A DNA stretch of 64,000 bases. Source: Caballeronia sp. SEWSISQ10-4 2. GTDB taxonomy: Bacteria > Pseudomonadota > Gammaproteobacteria > Burkholderiales > Burkholderiaceae. Under the pieces are notes generated by a model that was not told where the DNA came from, did not search any database, and was given only the letters and a program-made list of their open reading frames with translations. Where the stretch lies: positions 1-64,000 of the forward strand of contig NZ_JALPRJ010000042.1 of assembly GCF_030464885.1 (NCBI RefSeq), given 5' to 3'. Of this stretch, positions 34,985 through 44,242 are shown piece after piece. Every line of letters begins with the position of its first letter. Positions within the stretch are counted from its first letter, which is position 1. The translations under genes were made by a program, and so were the position numbers.

Positions 34985-35812
34985 TCAAGAACAACCCGCC
35001 GCACGAATGAACTGCACCAGCCGCTGATTCACGATCGCCGGCGCGGTGACGTTCATCATGTGCCGTTCGTTCGCGATGATCTCGGCGCGTCCACGAGGCG
35101 CGGCGGCGGCCATCGAATGCGACATCGCGGGACTTGAATTCGGATCGCACTCGCCAGTCATGAACAGCGCGGGCACGGTAAGTTGCGGCAAGCGGCCGAC
35201 ATGCGCCTGATCCGAGCTTGCAAATAGCCGGTACGTCCGCGCATAACCTTCCGGGTTCACAGTCTCCAGCAACGAACGCACGAGCTCCGCGACTTGCGCA
35301 AGATGACCCGGCACGGGATCGTCGAACCAGCGCGCGACCGTGGCGTCGATGCTCGGTTGTTCCAGCCCTCCGCCTTCCAGCGACGCAGCGCGCTGCATCA
35401 CGGCGGCCCGTTGTGTCGGCGTGCGATCGTACACCGCGTTCAGCGCGACCACGCTCGCAACCCGCTCCGGATATTGCAACGCGAACTCAAGCGCGATCAG
35501 CGAGCCCATCGAGTGGCCGACCACATGCGCTACATCGAGTCGCAAATGGTCCAGCAGTGCAGCAAGCTGGGCGGCGTATTCATCGAGTACAGGCGACGCC
35601 GTCGGCAAGCGGCTGGCGCCGTGGCCCAGCATGTCATACGACACCACCCTGAAACACAACTGCAGCGCGTCCACCTGAGGCGCCCACACACTGCGGTTCA
35701 TCCCCACGCCATGGATCAGGACAAGCGCCGGCCCCTCGCCCGCCACACTGTATGCCGTACCGTCGAACACGCCGCTAATCGACGCACGGCCAGTCACCGT
35801 TTCAGGCTTCAT
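34985..35812 (-). CDS. Alpha/beta-fold hydrolase
   Basis: A 275-residue hydrolase. The oxyanion-hole segment LIHGVGMNRSVW and the nucleophile elbow GHSMG (S101) are clear. The acid residue is likely in GECDPNS and the catalytic His in NERHMMN. The start at 35812 follows AAGGAG by 10 nt and overlaps the end of the DUF1185 gene by 11 bp. The family includes enol-lactone and carbamate hydrolases (PcaD/RutD type). It probably opens or hydrolyses the oxygenated product of the LLM monooxygenase. The substrate is unknown. Confidence 0.92.
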   Translation of the reverse strand: MKPETVTGRASISGVFDGTAYSVAGEGPALVLIHGVGMNRSVWAPQVDALQLCFRVVSYDMLGHGASRLPTASPVLDEYAAQLAALLDHLRLDVAHVVGHSMGSLIALEFALQYPERVASVVALNAVYDRTPTQRAAVMQRAASLEGGGLEQPSIDATVARWFDDPVPGHLAQVAELVRSLLETVNPEGYARTYRLFASSDQAHVGRLPQLTVPALFMTGECDPNSSPAMSHSMAAAAPRGRAEIIANERHMMNVTAPAIVNQRLVQFIRAAGCS

Positions 35813-36389
35813 TAGACCCAAGCTCCTTCAGATCCTGATAGCGGTCACCAATCCGGTGATGCGGCCGTCCGCCGATCGACGCACCAAGCGCGATCACGAG
35901 CTCATCGGGCCCGGGTGCATCGATGATAGAAAACTGAATGGTGAGGTAATGCGAGCGCATGCCTTCGTCGCCCTTGTGCATCAGCGGGATGGTGACGGGG
36001 CAGTTAGGACCGCCACGCAGATTCGTGAAACTCAGATAACTCTTCGCTCCAACCGCTTCGCGGAACTTGTTGCCAAAGCGCAGCGTATGGATCAAAGCCG
36101 ATGCATGTTCGACCTCGCCCGACGTCCCGACGATCGCCGCTTTTCCATAACCCTCCACTGCCGCGCCCGAGCCTGCAATGCGCAAGATCTCGCCGGTCAG
36201 GAGCTCGCCGAGTTGCGGCGCGAGTCCATGAATCTCCGGGCGCAGGTCATCGACGAAACCGCGCCCCGCCCATGGATTGCGCAACACTGCCGCCGCGGCG
36301 AACAGCTTCAACGGCCGCTCGGCCGCTTTACCGCCCTCGATGAAGGTGTCTTCCACATAGGTAACCAGCTTGCGAATCTCGAGTTTCAT
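35802..36389 (-). CDS. Amino-acid-synthesis-like protein (DUF1185 family)
   Basis: A 195-residue protein of the poorly characterised DUF1185 family. The pattern MKLEIRKLVTYVEDTFIEGG, NPWAGRGFVDDLRPE, GYGKAAIVGTSGEVEHASALIHT, GAKSYLSFTNLRGGPNCPVTIPLMHK and GASIGGRPHHRIGDRYQDL is distinctive of it. Members often sit in N-heterocycle or amino acid catabolic loci beside LLM monooxygenases; the reaction is not established. The start at 36389 follows GGAG. It is first of a three-gene operon with the GntR-type operator 54-75 bp upstream. Confidence 0.87.
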   Translation of the reverse strand: MKLEIRKLVTYVEDTFIEGGKAAERPLKLFAAAAVLRNPWAGRGFVDDLRPEIHGLAPQLGELLTGEILRIAGSGAAVEGYGKAAIVGTSGEVEHASALIHTLRFGNKFREAVGAKSYLSFTNLRGGPNCPVTIPLMHKGDEGMRSHYLTIQFSIIDAPGPDELVIALGASIGGRPHHRIGDRYQDLKELGSNEA

Positions 36390-36442
36390 GGGACTTTTCT
36401 CCGTAGGCAAAACGCCGTGGCTCCATGCAATGGCGTCGTTGG

Positions 36443-36464
36443 AATATTATGGTATTCCATATTA
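36443..36464. promoter_or_regulatory. GntR-type operator upstream of the DUF1185 operon
   Basis: AATATTATGGTATTCCATATTA: the central palindrome ATGG-N4-CCAT has AT-rich arms. The same core (TATTATGGTATTCCATA) lies inside the long palindrome at 44280-44315. It is located 54-75 bp upstream of the DUF1185 start codon, a position suited to repression. Confidence 0.72.
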
Positions 36465-36528
36465 CTGGATGCAAGAATTTTTCGACGATTGAGGGGTTTA
36501 CGAGAGCACCCTGGAAAAGCTTTGGGCG

Positions 36529-36556
36529 AAAAAAAAAGCCGTCGGAGCAGACGGCT
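36529..36556 (-). terminator. Intrinsic terminator of gntR
   Basis: On the minus strand, AGCCGTC and GACGGCT (36550-36556 with 36537-36543) form a 7-bp stem with a 6-nt loop, followed by an unbroken run of U (36529-36536). It lies 32 bp past the gntR stop codon and separates gntR from the DUF1185 operon. Confidence 0.85.
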
Positions 36557-36588
36557 TTCGTGGCTCGCAGGCCGCTGTCGCGAAGCAA

Positions 36589-37275
36589 TCAGACGCTGGC
36601 TTCCGCAGTCCTTTCAGCAAGCACGGCCATCACGATACCGGCCGTGCGCCGCACGTGTTCGAGCGATGCCGCCGCGGCCGCATCGCCGTCTTTCTTAGCT
36701 ATAGCGCTCAGCAATTTGTTCATCTCTCGATTCGAGTCCGCGCCTCGTCCCGGCGAGGCGATCGTCACGGATCGCAACTGGTTGATGCGTGCGTTCAGCG
36801 ACTTGACCACCTGGTGCATCATCAGCTTGTGGCCGCCGGTGAACATGGCTTCGTAAAAGCGCTCGGTGTAGGTCAGCACGCGCTTGAAGTCCGACTTGTC
36901 GAAAGCGTCCTCGATCTCCTTGCGAATTTCGCGCAATTGCTTAACCAGCGCCGGGGTCGCGTGTTCGGCGCAAGCCCGCGCCGCTTCGGACTCGAGCAAC
37001 GCGCGGATTTCGTAGATCTCCTGGACCTGCTCCGGGTCGAGCCGCGCGACGATCGGCCCGGAATGCGCCACGGTTTCGACCAGGCCCTCGGTCTCGAGGT
37101 GGCGCAGCACTTCTCGCACCACGGTCCGGCTGACACCGAGTTGATCGCACAAGGTGCGCTCGATCAGGCGGTCGCCGGGACGATAGAAACCCTGCGAAAT
37201 TGCGTCGCGCAATTTCTCAAGCGTCAGCTCGCGCAACGTCGGTGCACTTCGGTCGACACGCATTTGATCGATCAT
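36589..37275 (-). CDS. GntR-family regulator (FadR/FCD type)
   Basis: A 228-residue regulator. The N-terminal winged HTH is visible (LRELTLEKLRDAISQGFYRPGDRLIERTLCDQLGVSRTVVREVLRHLETEGLVE), followed by the all-helical FCD ligand domain with metal-type residues (ALLESEAARACAEHA, FYEAMFTGGHKLMM). The start at 37275 gives MIDQM and follows GGAGACAAG; longer in-frame starts run into an operator-bearing intergenic region. It is flanked by a DUF1185 operon on one side and the ABC-ALDH-LLM operon on the other, and similar palindromes precede all three, so it most likely controls the whole locus. Confidence 0.93.
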   Translation of the reverse strand: MIDQMRVDRSAPTLRELTLEKLRDAISQGFYRPGDRLIERTLCDQLGVSRTVVREVLRHLETEGLVETVAHSGPIVARLDPEQVQEIYEIRALLESEAARACAEHATPALVKQLREIRKEIEDAFDKSDFKRVLTYTERFYEAMFTGGHKLMMHQVVKSLNARINQLRSVTIASPGRGADSNREMNKLLSAIAKKDGDAAAAASLEHVRRTAGIVMAVLAERTAEASV

Positions 37276-37317
37276 GGTTTCTTGTCTCCGGTCTGAAATC
37301 CGGAATCCCTGGTTTTT

Positions 37318-37335
37318 GGAATCCCATAGTATTGC
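37318..37335. promoter_or_regulatory. GntR-type operator upstream of gntR
   Basis: On the minus strand GCAATACTATGGGATTCC matches AATATTATGGTATTCC from the other two operators at 14 of 16 positions. It is 43 bp upstream of the gntR start codon, which suggests autoregulation. It is the weakest of the copies. Confidence 0.55.
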
Positions 37336-37390
37336 ACAGCCTTGTTGTTCACCCTCACCCGTTTCGCTGACGTTATCCGGCAGGTTTTTA

Positions 37391-38473
37391 TCAGGCCGCA
37401 AAAACCCGCGCACTCTCGTGCTCCCAATCGAGCCACGCCCGTGCACCGATCGCCAGGCTGGGCTCGCGCGAACTGATGGATGTCCGCACCGCGATCTCCT
37501 GTTCCCAGGGCGTGGCAACCGCGTAGTGCATGGTGTCGCCGAGATAGGTGACATCGCGAACGACCACCTGCAAGCCGCCTTCCGCCGCCTCCAATGGCTG
37601 CGCGCGAATGCGGATCTGTTCCGGACGCAGCATCAGCGCGCCGTTGTCGCCCGCGTTCAGAGCGTGATCGAAACCGCCGACCGACACCGGCTTGCCGTTC
37701 GGAAACACGGCCTGCGACGCACCGTTGCTGCCGGCCAGTGTGACCGGCAGGAAATTAGAGTTGCCGATAAAACTCGCGACGAAACGCGACGCCGGTTTCG
37801 CATACAGCTCCTCGCCGCTGCCGACCTGCTCGATGCGTCCCTTGTTGAACACCGCGATCCGGTCGGACAGGCGCAGCGCCTCCTCCTGGTCGTGGGTCAC
37901 ATAAAGGATCGTCACGCCGGTCTGCTGGTGGATGCGCCGCAGTTCTGTCTGCAATTCCTCGCGCAACTTCTTGTCGAGCGCGGAGAGCGGTTCGTCCATC
38001 AGCAGGACCGGCGGATCGTAGGCGAGCGCGCGCGCAATCGCCACGCGCTGCTGCATGCCGCCCGACAGCTGGTCCGGCATGCGGTCGCGGCAATCGGCGA
38101 GATGCACAAGCTTGAGCATCTGCTCGACCTTCGACTTCACTTGCGCATCGGGCAGACGCCGCACACGCAGCGGAAAGGCGACGTTCTCGCCGACCGTCAG
38201 ATGCGGGAACAGCGTGTAGCGCTGGAACACCATACCGATGTTGCGCCGGTTCGGTGCAACCGATAGCAGCGACTTGCCGTCGAGCAGCACGCGCCCTTCG
38301 GTGGGCGACTGAAACCCCGCGACTATGTAGAGCGTCGTACTTTTCCCGGAGCCCGACGGTCCGAGAAACGTCATGAATTCGCCCTTCTCGATATCGAGCG
38401 AGACGTGGTCGATAGCGACCACCTGATCGTAGGTTTTACGAAGCCGTTGTATCTGCAGAAACGGTGCGCTCAC
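37391..38473 (-). CDS. ABC transporter ATPase (PotA-like, polyamine/opine type)
   Basis: A 360-residue ATPase. Walker A GPSGSGKST, Q-loop FQRYTLFPHLTV, signature LSGGMQQRVAIARAL, Walker B VLLMDEPLSALD, and a C-terminal TOBE domain (from about residue 270: LRPEQIRIRAQPL). This domain set belongs to spermidine/putrescine or 2-aminoethylphosphonate-type importers. It overlaps the permease gene upstream by 4 bp. In its operon it follows the binding protein and two permeases. Confidence 0.93.
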   Translation of the reverse strand: MSAPFLQIQRLRKTYDQVVAIDHVSLDIEKGEFMTFLGPSGSGKSTTLYIVAGFQSPTEGRVLLDGKSLLSVAPNRRNIGMVFQRYTLFPHLTVGENVAFPLRVRRLPDAQVKSKVEQMLKLVHLADCRDRMPDQLSGGMQQRVAIARALAYDPPVLLMDEPLSALDKKLREELQTELRRIHQQTGVTILYVTHDQEEALRLSDRIAVFNKGRIEQVGSGEELYAKPASRFVASFIGNSNFLPVTLAGSNGASQAVFPNGKPVSVGGFDHALNAGDNGALMLRPEQIRIRAQPLEAAEGGLQVVVRDVTYLGDTMHYAVATPWEQEIAVRTSISSREPSLAIGARAWLDWEHESARVFAA

Positions 38474-39267
38474 GATTTACCTCTCTTAAGGACAAGCCCC
38501 AGCAACATCAGGATGACAGTCAACCCAACTAGCAGTGACGACGCCGCGGCAATCACCGGCGTCAGGTCCTGCCGCAAGGTGCTCCAGATCCGCACGGGCA
38601 GTGTTTGCAAGGTCGGGCTTGCCATGAAGATCGACACCACGACTTCATCCCACGACGCGAGGAACGAGAAGATCGCTGCGGCAAACAGACCGAGGCGAAT
38701 CGCCGGCAGCGTGACGCGCCACTTCACTTCGAACGGGCTCGCGCCGCAGATCAGCGCGGCGTCTTCGAGCGCGGTATCGAAGCTCTCCAGCGAATTTCCG
38801 ATGGCGATGATCGAAAACGGCAACGCGATAATCAAGTGTCCGATCACGAATCCGACCAGCGTTCCGGTCAGGCCGATGCGCAGGAAAAAGCCATACAATG
38901 CGACCGCGAGCACGACCACGGGCAGCACCATCGGCGTGAGGAAAAACGCCTTGAGAACCGCACGGCCGCGGAACGTGCCGCGTGTCAATGCAAGCGAAGC
39001 AAGGAGACCCAGCACCACCGACAACACCATGACGACCAGCCCCAGTTCGACGCTGGTAATCAGCGAGTCAAGCCAGCCTGGATCGGAAAACAGCATGCTG
39101 TACCAGCGCAACGTCCATCCCGGCGGCGGAAACAGCAGCCATTGCGAATCACCGAACGACAACGCAACGATGAACAGCACCGGCAGCAACAGGAACAGCG
39201 ACACGGCCGCGCCGACGCTCAGCAGCACCCAGCGCAACGGTCCGAGACGTTCGAAATCTAGCAGCAT
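38470..39267 (-). CDS. ABC transporter permease (PotC-like)
   Basis: A 265-residue inner-membrane permease with about six hydrophobic segments. The EAA cytoplasmic loop is LESFDTALEDAALICGASPFEVKWRVTLPAIRLG. The start at 39267 (MLLDFERLGPLRWVLL) places the first membrane segment at residues about 14-35. It pairs with the PotB-like permease one base upstream, and its stop overlaps the ATPase start. Confidence 0.92.
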   Translation of the reverse strand: MLLDFERLGPLRWVLLSVGAAVSLFLLLPVLFIVALSFGDSQWLLFPPPGWTLRWYSMLFSDPGWLDSLITSVELGLVVMVLSVVLGLLASLALTRGTFRGRAVLKAFFLTPMVLPVVVLAVALYGFFLRIGLTGTLVGFVIGHLIIALPFSIIAIGNSLESFDTALEDAALICGASPFEVKWRVTLPAIRLGLFAAAIFSFLASWDEVVVSIFMASPTLQTLPVRIWSTLRQDLTPVIAAASSLLVGLTVILMLLGLVLKRGKS

Positions 39268-39268
39268 G

Positions 39269-40153
39269 TCAGTGGGCTCCCGAAGCACCCGGCGCACGGC
39301 CGGAAAAGCGCAGTTGCACCACATAGAGCGACAGCGTCACGAGCAGCAAGACAAACGCAGCGGCGCCCGCAAGCCCCCAGTTCAGCAATTGCTGCACGAG
39401 TTGCGCGATCAGTTCGGCGAGCATCATGTATTCCGGACCGCCGAGCAGCGCGGGCGTCACGAAGTACCCGAGCGCCATCACGAACACCATCAACGCACCG
39501 CTGGCGATGCCGGGCATAGCCAAGGGCACCAGAACTCGCCAGAAGGCCTGCCAGCGGCTCGCGCCGCAGATGGCAGCAGCGCGCAACGTGGTGGGATCGA
39601 TGGCGCGCAGGGTCGCGTGCAACGGCATTACCAGGAACGGCAACATGATGTACGTCATGCCGATGGTGACGCCGGTCAGGTTGTTGACCAGAATCAGCGG
39701 CTCATGAATCACGCCCAACCACATCAGCAAGCGGTTGATCGGCCCCGTCTGCTGCAACAGGACCATCCAGGCGAAGGTGCGTGCGAGCAGGTTGGTCCAC
39801 ATCGAAAGCAGCAGGATCGCGAACACCAGCTTGCTGACCCAGCGCGGCGCGATGGCGAGCAGCCACGCGGTCGGAAAACCGATCGCGAGCGTCACCGCCG
39901 TCACCACCGACGCCACAAAGAAGGTGTTGCCGAAGACCCGCAAGTAGGTTGTCGAACCGAACAACTGCGCGTAGTTCTGGACACCGGGCGCCGGGTCCAG
40001 CACGCTGCGCAGCAGCAGCGAGAGCACCGGCAACAGGAAGAACACGATCAGCAGCAGCAAGGCCGGCAACACCAGCCGCGCAGTCCGCAAACCGGTGCTC
40101 ACCTTCGGCAGCGAGGCTGGAGGCTCCGCGACGGTGCTCATTGCGTTCGCCAT
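39269..40153 (-). CDS. ABC transporter permease (PotB-like)
   Basis: A 294-residue permease with six predicted membrane segments. The EAA loop reads LRAIDPTTLRAAAICGASRWQAFWRVLVPLAMPG. The start at 40153 follows AAGGAGTTGTC; a longer frame to 40228 overlaps the promoter-proximal gap and adds polar residues. It lies between the substrate-binding protein and the second permease. Confidence 0.93.
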   Translation of the reverse strand: MANAMSTVAEPPASLPKVSTGLRTARLVLPALLLLIVFFLLPVLSLLLRSVLDPAPGVQNYAQLFGSTTYLRVFGNTFFVASVVTAVTLAIGFPTAWLLAIAPRWVSKLVFAILLLSMWTNLLARTFAWMVLLQQTGPINRLLMWLGVIHEPLILVNNLTGVTIGMTYIMLPFLVMPLHATLRAIDPTTLRAAAICGASRWQAFWRVLVPLAMPGIASGALMVFVMALGYFVTPALLGGPEYMMLAELIAQLVQQLLNWGLAGAAAFVLLLVTLSLYVVQLRFSGRAPGASGAH

Positions 40154-40187
40154 GACAACTCCTTCAAGGTGATCGGCCGCCACTGCT

Positions 40188-41225
40188 TTACTTCGACTGC
40201 CACGCGTACCAGCGCTTGGCGATTTCATCGCGGTGATCGGCCCAGTACTTCATGTCGAGGTTGATCTGCGTCGCCTTGTACTGGTCCGGCTGCGTCTTCG
40301 CGACAGCGGCGGGCAGCAGCGCCGCCGACTTCAGGTTGACCGGCGCGTAGCCGGTTTCAGCGGCGAAATTCGCCTGCGCCTGCGCGCTGGTCGCGGTAGC
40401 GAGGAACTTCATCGCTTCAGCCTTGTGTTTCGCGCCCTTCGGCACCACCAGCATGTCGGCCGCGGTCAGATTCTGGTTCCACGATACGCCCACATCCACG
40501 CCGGTTTGCTGCAACGCGTGCAGGCGGCCGTTCCAGAACACGCCGAGTGGCGCTTCGCCCGACGCCATCAACTGCTGCGACTGCGCGCCACCGCTCCACC
40601 AGACAATCTGGCTCTTGATGGTGTCGAGTTTCTTGAACGCACGATCGAGGTCGAGCGGATACAGCTTGTCGGGCGCGACGCCGTCGGCAAGCAGCGCGAC
40701 TTCCAGCACGCCCGGCGCGGACCATTTGTAGAATGTGCGTTTGCCGGGGAAACGCTTGGTGTCGAAGAGGTCGGTATAGTTAGCAGGACTGTCGTTCTTG
40801 AACGTAGCCTTGTTGTACCCGAGCACGAACGAATAATAGAAACTGCCGACTGCACCCGGCGACATGAAACGCGGGTCGAGCTGGCTCTTGTTCACTACCG
40901 AATAGTCGATCGGCTCGACCAGTCCGTCGCGCAACGCGGCATAGGCAAAGTCGCCTTCTACGTCGACCACGTCCCATTGCACGTTGCCGCTGTCGACCAT
41001 GGCCTTGAGCTTGCCGTAATCGGTCGGCCCGTCCATCAGCACCTGAACTCCCGATGCCTGCGTGAACGGTACCGCCCACTCCTTCTGTTGAGCCGACTGT
41101 GTCGTGCCGCCCCAACTGGCGAACACGATGGGCGCGGCGGCCGCGAACACGGGCGCCGTAACCGAAACGACAGCGGTGACGACCAATGCGCGCACCAGGG
41201 CGTGCAAACGTAACGGTTGCTGCAT
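40188..41225 (-). CDS. ABC transporter substrate-binding protein (PotD-like)
   Basis: A 345-residue periplasmic protein with an N-terminal signal peptide (LVRALVVTAVVSVTAPVFAAAA, cleavage near residue 30). It resembles the PotD/spermidine-putrescine family: IVFASWGGTTQSAQQKEWAVPF, QWDVVDVEGDFAYAALRDGLVEPIDYS, VLGYNKATF and APLGVFWNGR. The ligand is probably a cationic or amino-group-bearing small molecule. It is the first transport gene, downstream of a NIPSNAP gene and aldehyde dehydrogenase. Confidence 0.92.
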   Translation of the reverse strand: MQQPLRLHALVRALVVTAVVSVTAPVFAAAAPIVFASWGGTTQSAQQKEWAVPFTQASGVQVLMDGPTDYGKLKAMVDSGNVQWDVVDVEGDFAYAALRDGLVEPIDYSVVNKSQLDPRFMSPGAVGSFYYSFVLGYNKATFKNDSPANYTDLFDTKRFPGKRTFYKWSAPGVLEVALLADGVAPDKLYPLDLDRAFKKLDTIKSQIVWWSGGAQSQQLMASGEAPLGVFWNGRLHALQQTGVDVGVSWNQNLTAADMLVVPKGAKHKAEAMKFLATATSAQAQANFAAETGYAPVNLKSAALLPAAVAKTQPDQYKATQINLDMKYWADHRDEIAKRWYAWQSK

Positions 41226-41286
41226 GACGACTGCTCCTTGAAAGGAAACGGCTGACTTCGAGAGGACTAACGGTGAACGTCTGGTT

Positions 41287-41601
41287 TTATTTGAGCGGTG
41301 AAAATACGGCCGGCTTCATGATCTTGCTTTCCATGGTTTCCAGCAGCGCCTGGATCTTCGGCGCGAAAGCCTGCCACGCGGGATCTTCTGCCAGTCGCTG
41401 GCGGCGCGCCTCGCGATCATCGAGGCTCGTGTAGGCCCACATGTGGACGATCTGGTTCAGCGGCCCGATCTCCGAGAAGAAGTAGCCCACAAGTTCTCCG
41501 AGGTGATATTTCTGCAAAGCGATGCCTTCTTCCTCAACCAGTTTCAGATACGCGGGGACCGCGCCGGTCCGAATCTTGTAAGTGCGGATTTCGTAGTACA
41601 T
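41287..41601 (-). CDS. NIPSNAP-family protein
   Basis: A 104-residue small protein of the NIPSNAP family (dimeric alpha-beta barrel fold): MYYEIRTYKIRTGAVPAYLKLVEE, VGYFFSEIGPLNQIVHMWAYTSLDDREARR, and a C-terminal LLETMESKIMKPA. Function is not established for the family; some bacterial members sit in monooxygenase or hydrolase operons. It lies 18 bp downstream of the aldehyde dehydrogenase gene, in the same operon. Confidence 0.9.
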   Translation of the reverse strand: MYYEIRTYKIRTGAVPAYLKLVEEEGIALQKYHLGELVGYFFSEIGPLNQIVHMWAYTSLDDREARRQRLAEDPAWQAFAPKIQALLETMESKIMKPAVFSPLK

Positions 41602-41619
41602 GGAGTCTCGTGAGTCTCT

Positions 41620-43092
41620 TCAACGCATGACGAAAGGATCGGCGATAGGCTCGTCCGACGTGCGGATCCATACGGATTTGGTGCGGGTGTAGTCGAGCAC
41701 GGCGTCGAGCCCGCCTTCGCGGCCGAGTCCGCTCAACTGGTATCCGCCGAAGGGAACGATTGGTGAAACCGCGCGATAGGTATTCACCCACACGATGCCG
41801 GCGCGAAGCCTGCGCGTCAGCCGATGCGCACGCGTCAGGTCGCGCGTGAACACACCTGAGGCAAGCCCATAGCGCGTGTCGTTCGCGAGCGCAATTGCTT
41901 GTTCTTCGGTATCGAAACTCATCACGCTGAGCACCGGCCCGAACAACTCCTGCGCGACGCTCGGCACGTCTGAAGTAGCGCATTCCACAATGGTTGGCTC
42001 AAAGAAGAACCCTTCGCCCAAGCCTTCGGGACGATGGCCGCCGGTCAGCAGCTTCGCACCTGCGCCAAGGCTTGCCGCCAACACCGATTCAATATGGTCG
42101 CGTTGCTTACGCGTTGCGAGTGGACCCATCTCCGTGCTCACGTTCTGTGGATCGCCGATCTTGATTGCCCGCGCCTTTTCGACAAGCTTCGCAAGCAGGC
42201 GGTCGCGAATGCCGCGCTGCACGAGCAGCCGCGAACCCGCGACGCAACTCTGGCCGGTCGCTGCAAAAATCCCGGCGATGACCGCATTGCTAACGCTCTC
42301 CACGTCGGCGTCGTCGAAGACCAGTACGGGCGATTTGCCGCCTAGTTCCAGCGACGTGGCGGCGAGGTTCTCCGCCGAGTTCCGCACGATATGGCGTGCC
42401 GTTTCGGGGCCACCCGTGAAAGCGATCTTCGCGACGAGCGGATGAGTTGTGAGTGCGTGGCCGCAATCGGCGCCGAAACCCGTCAGGATGTTCACCACGC
42501 CTGCCGGGAAACCAGCCTCGTGAACCAGACGCGCGAACGCGAGCAACGGCGCAGGCCCCTCTTCCGAGGCCTTGATGACGATCGTACAGCCCGCGGCAAG
42601 CGCCGGCCCGATCTTCACCGCGGATAAGAACAACTGCGAGTTCCACGGCACGATACCCGCAACGACACCGACCGGCTCGCGTCGAAGAAAGACTTCCATG
42701 TCCGGTTTGTCGACGGGTAGATACGCTCCCTGGATCTTGTCCGCGACGCCCGCGTAATAGCGGTAGTACTCGGCGACATAGCCAATCTGGCTGCGCGTCT
42801 CGCGGATGATCTTGCCGGTGTCGGCAGTTTCAAGTTCGGCCAGTTCCTGCGCGTTCGCCGCGACAAAGTCGGCGAGGCGGTACAGCAGCTTGCCGCGCTG
42901 GCTTGCGTTCAGTCCGGCCCACTCGGGCGCGAACAGCGCGCGATCCGCTGCCCGCACGGCACGATCCACGTCGCCCGTGCTCGCTGCAGGCATGGTCGCC
43001 CAAACCGCGCCGGTCGCCGGATTGATACTGTCAAAGGTCTGCGCGGCGTCGCCGAATTCGCCGTCGATGTAATGCTGGAACGACTTCAACAT
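41620..43092 (-). CDS. NAD(P)-dependent aldehyde dehydrogenase
   Basis: A 490-residue ALDH. The NAD-binding segment IVPWNSQLFLSAVKIGPALAAGCTIVIKASE, the catalytic Glu in LELGGKSPVLVF, the nucleophilic Cys in GQSCVAGSRLL and the C-terminal EEQAIALANDTRYGLASGVFTRD are all present. It belongs to the broad betaine/gamma-aminobutyraldehyde type. It should oxidise an aldehyde formed by cleavage of the imported substrate to its acid. It follows the LLM monooxygenase by 15 bp. Confidence 0.94.
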   Translation of the reverse strand: MLKSFQHYIDGEFGDAAQTFDSINPATGAVWATMPAASTGDVDRAVRAADRALFAPEWAGLNASQRGKLLYRLADFVAANAQELAELETADTGKIIRETRSQIGYVAEYYRYYAGVADKIQGAYLPVDKPDMEVFLRREPVGVVAGIVPWNSQLFLSAVKIGPALAAGCTIVIKASEEGPAPLLAFARLVHEAGFPAGVVNILTGFGADCGHALTTHPLVAKIAFTGGPETARHIVRNSAENLAATSLELGGKSPVLVFDDADVESVSNAVIAGIFAATGQSCVAGSRLLVQRGIRDRLLAKLVEKARAIKIGDPQNVSTEMGPLATRKQRDHIESVLAASLGAGAKLLTGGHRPEGLGEGFFFEPTIVECATSDVPSVAQELFGPVLSVMSFDTEEQAIALANDTRYGLASGVFTRDLTRAHRLTRRLRAGIVWVNTYRAVSPIVPFGGYQLSGLGREGGLDAVLDYTRTKSVWIRTSDEPIADPFVMR

Positions 43093-43107
43093 GTCATCGG
43101 CTCCGGT

Positions 43108-44151
43108 TCAGCCTGCATCGAACGCGGGCATCACGTCCGATATGAACAGCTCCAGAGACCGGCGCTTGCGCTCGAAACTCATGTTGCTGTCTAGCCAGAA
43201 GCTGTATTGATCGAAGCCGAGTTCCTCATACTGTTTCAAGCGGCCGATGACATCGGCGGGCTGGCCGATCACCAGGCTCTTCCGAATCTGCTCCGGGGTG
43301 TATTGCGGGAACGACACTATGTCGGCTTCCGTCAGCCGTTCGATGAAACCCTGCTGCACCGGCCGCTCATTCTTGAACCACTTGCTGAAATAGCAATAGA
43401 AGCGGCTCAGGTCTTGCACGGCGGCATCGACTTCCGCAGCGTCCGCACCCACGAAGGTGTGCATCAGCATCATGATCTGCGGGCGCGGCACGTCGAGGTT
43501 CGCCTTGCAGGCCGCGTTGAAACGATCCATCAGGTTCACGACTTCGCCGTCCCCTGCTGCAAGCGATGTGACCTGCACATGGCAGCCGTTCCTCACCGCG
43601 AACTCGTGCGAGTTGGGGTCGCGCGCGGCCAGCCACATCGGCGGATTGGGCTGCTGGACCGGGCGCGGTACCGGCGTGGTCGAAGGCCACGACCAGAACT
43701 CGCCCTCATGCGCGTAGTCACCCTTGAACAATTGCCGCAACGCGGGTACGAGTTCGCGCATCCGTGCGCCCGCGCCGAACGCGTCCAGCCCCGGCAACAG
43801 ACGTTCGTACTCGAAGGAATACGCACCGCGCGCAATGCCGAGATCGAGGCGCCCGTTGCTCGCGACGTCGACCATGCCGGCTTCCCCCGCGAGGCGGATC
43901 GGATGCCAGAACGGCGCGATCACGGTGCCGGTCCCCAGGCGAATACGTTCGGTGCGCGCAGCCAGGTACGAAAGGTTGATGAAGGGGTTCGGTGCGATCG
44001 TGAATTCCATCGCGTGGTGCTCGCCGACCCACGCGGTTTCGAAGCCGCCCTTTTCCGCAATCTGAACGAGCTCGGTGAGTTCGTCGAAGAGCTGCCGGTG
44101 CGGCGTCTGCGCGTCGTACCGTTCCATATGGAGAAACAACGAGAATTTCAT
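43108..44151 (-). CDS. LLM-class flavin-dependent monooxygenase
   Basis: A 347-residue bacterial luciferase-like TIM-barrel monooxygenase. Family features are AEKGGFETAWVGEHHAMEF, RIRLGTGTVIAPFWHPIRLAGEAGMVDVASNGRLDLGIARGAY and PMWLAARDPNSHEFAVRNGCHV. It needs reduced flavin from a separate reductase, and the one at 34018-34938 in the same locus fits. It is first of a seven-gene operon (LLM, ALDH, NIPSNAP, ABC importer) whose promoter carries a 36-bp palindrome. Substrate unknown; an N-containing ring compound is a guess from the transporter and neighbours. Confidence 0.92.
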   Translation of the reverse strand: MKFSLFLHMERYDAQTPHRQLFDELTELVQIAEKGGFETAWVGEHHAMEFTIAPNPFINLSYLAARTERIRLGTGTVIAPFWHPIRLAGEAGMVDVASNGRLDLGIARGAYSFEYERLLPGLDAFGAGARMRELVPALRQLFKGDYAHEGEFWSWPSTTPVPRPVQQPNPPMWLAARDPNSHEFAVRNGCHVQVTSLAAGDGEVVNLMDRFNAACKANLDVPRPQIMMLMHTFVGADAAEVDAAVQDLSRFYCYFSKWFKNERPVQQGFIERLTEADIVSFPQYTPEQIRKSLVIGQPADVIGRLKQYEELGFDQYSFWLDSNMSFERKRRSLELFISDVMPAFDAG

Positions 44152-44242
44152 GATCGGCCCATGTGCTGGAAATCAGTCCGTCTTGCTGCGAGCGCGATGA
44201 ACAAAGCGCCCCGCTTCGTGTCGACCGCTGGAACGTTGCGGC

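Noticed and set aside
38405..40264. Very long plus-strand frame of about 619 codons
   Set aside because: Antisense to the two PotB/PotC-like permeases; low-complexity Arg/Ser/His-rich translation with no domain and no ribosome-binding site.
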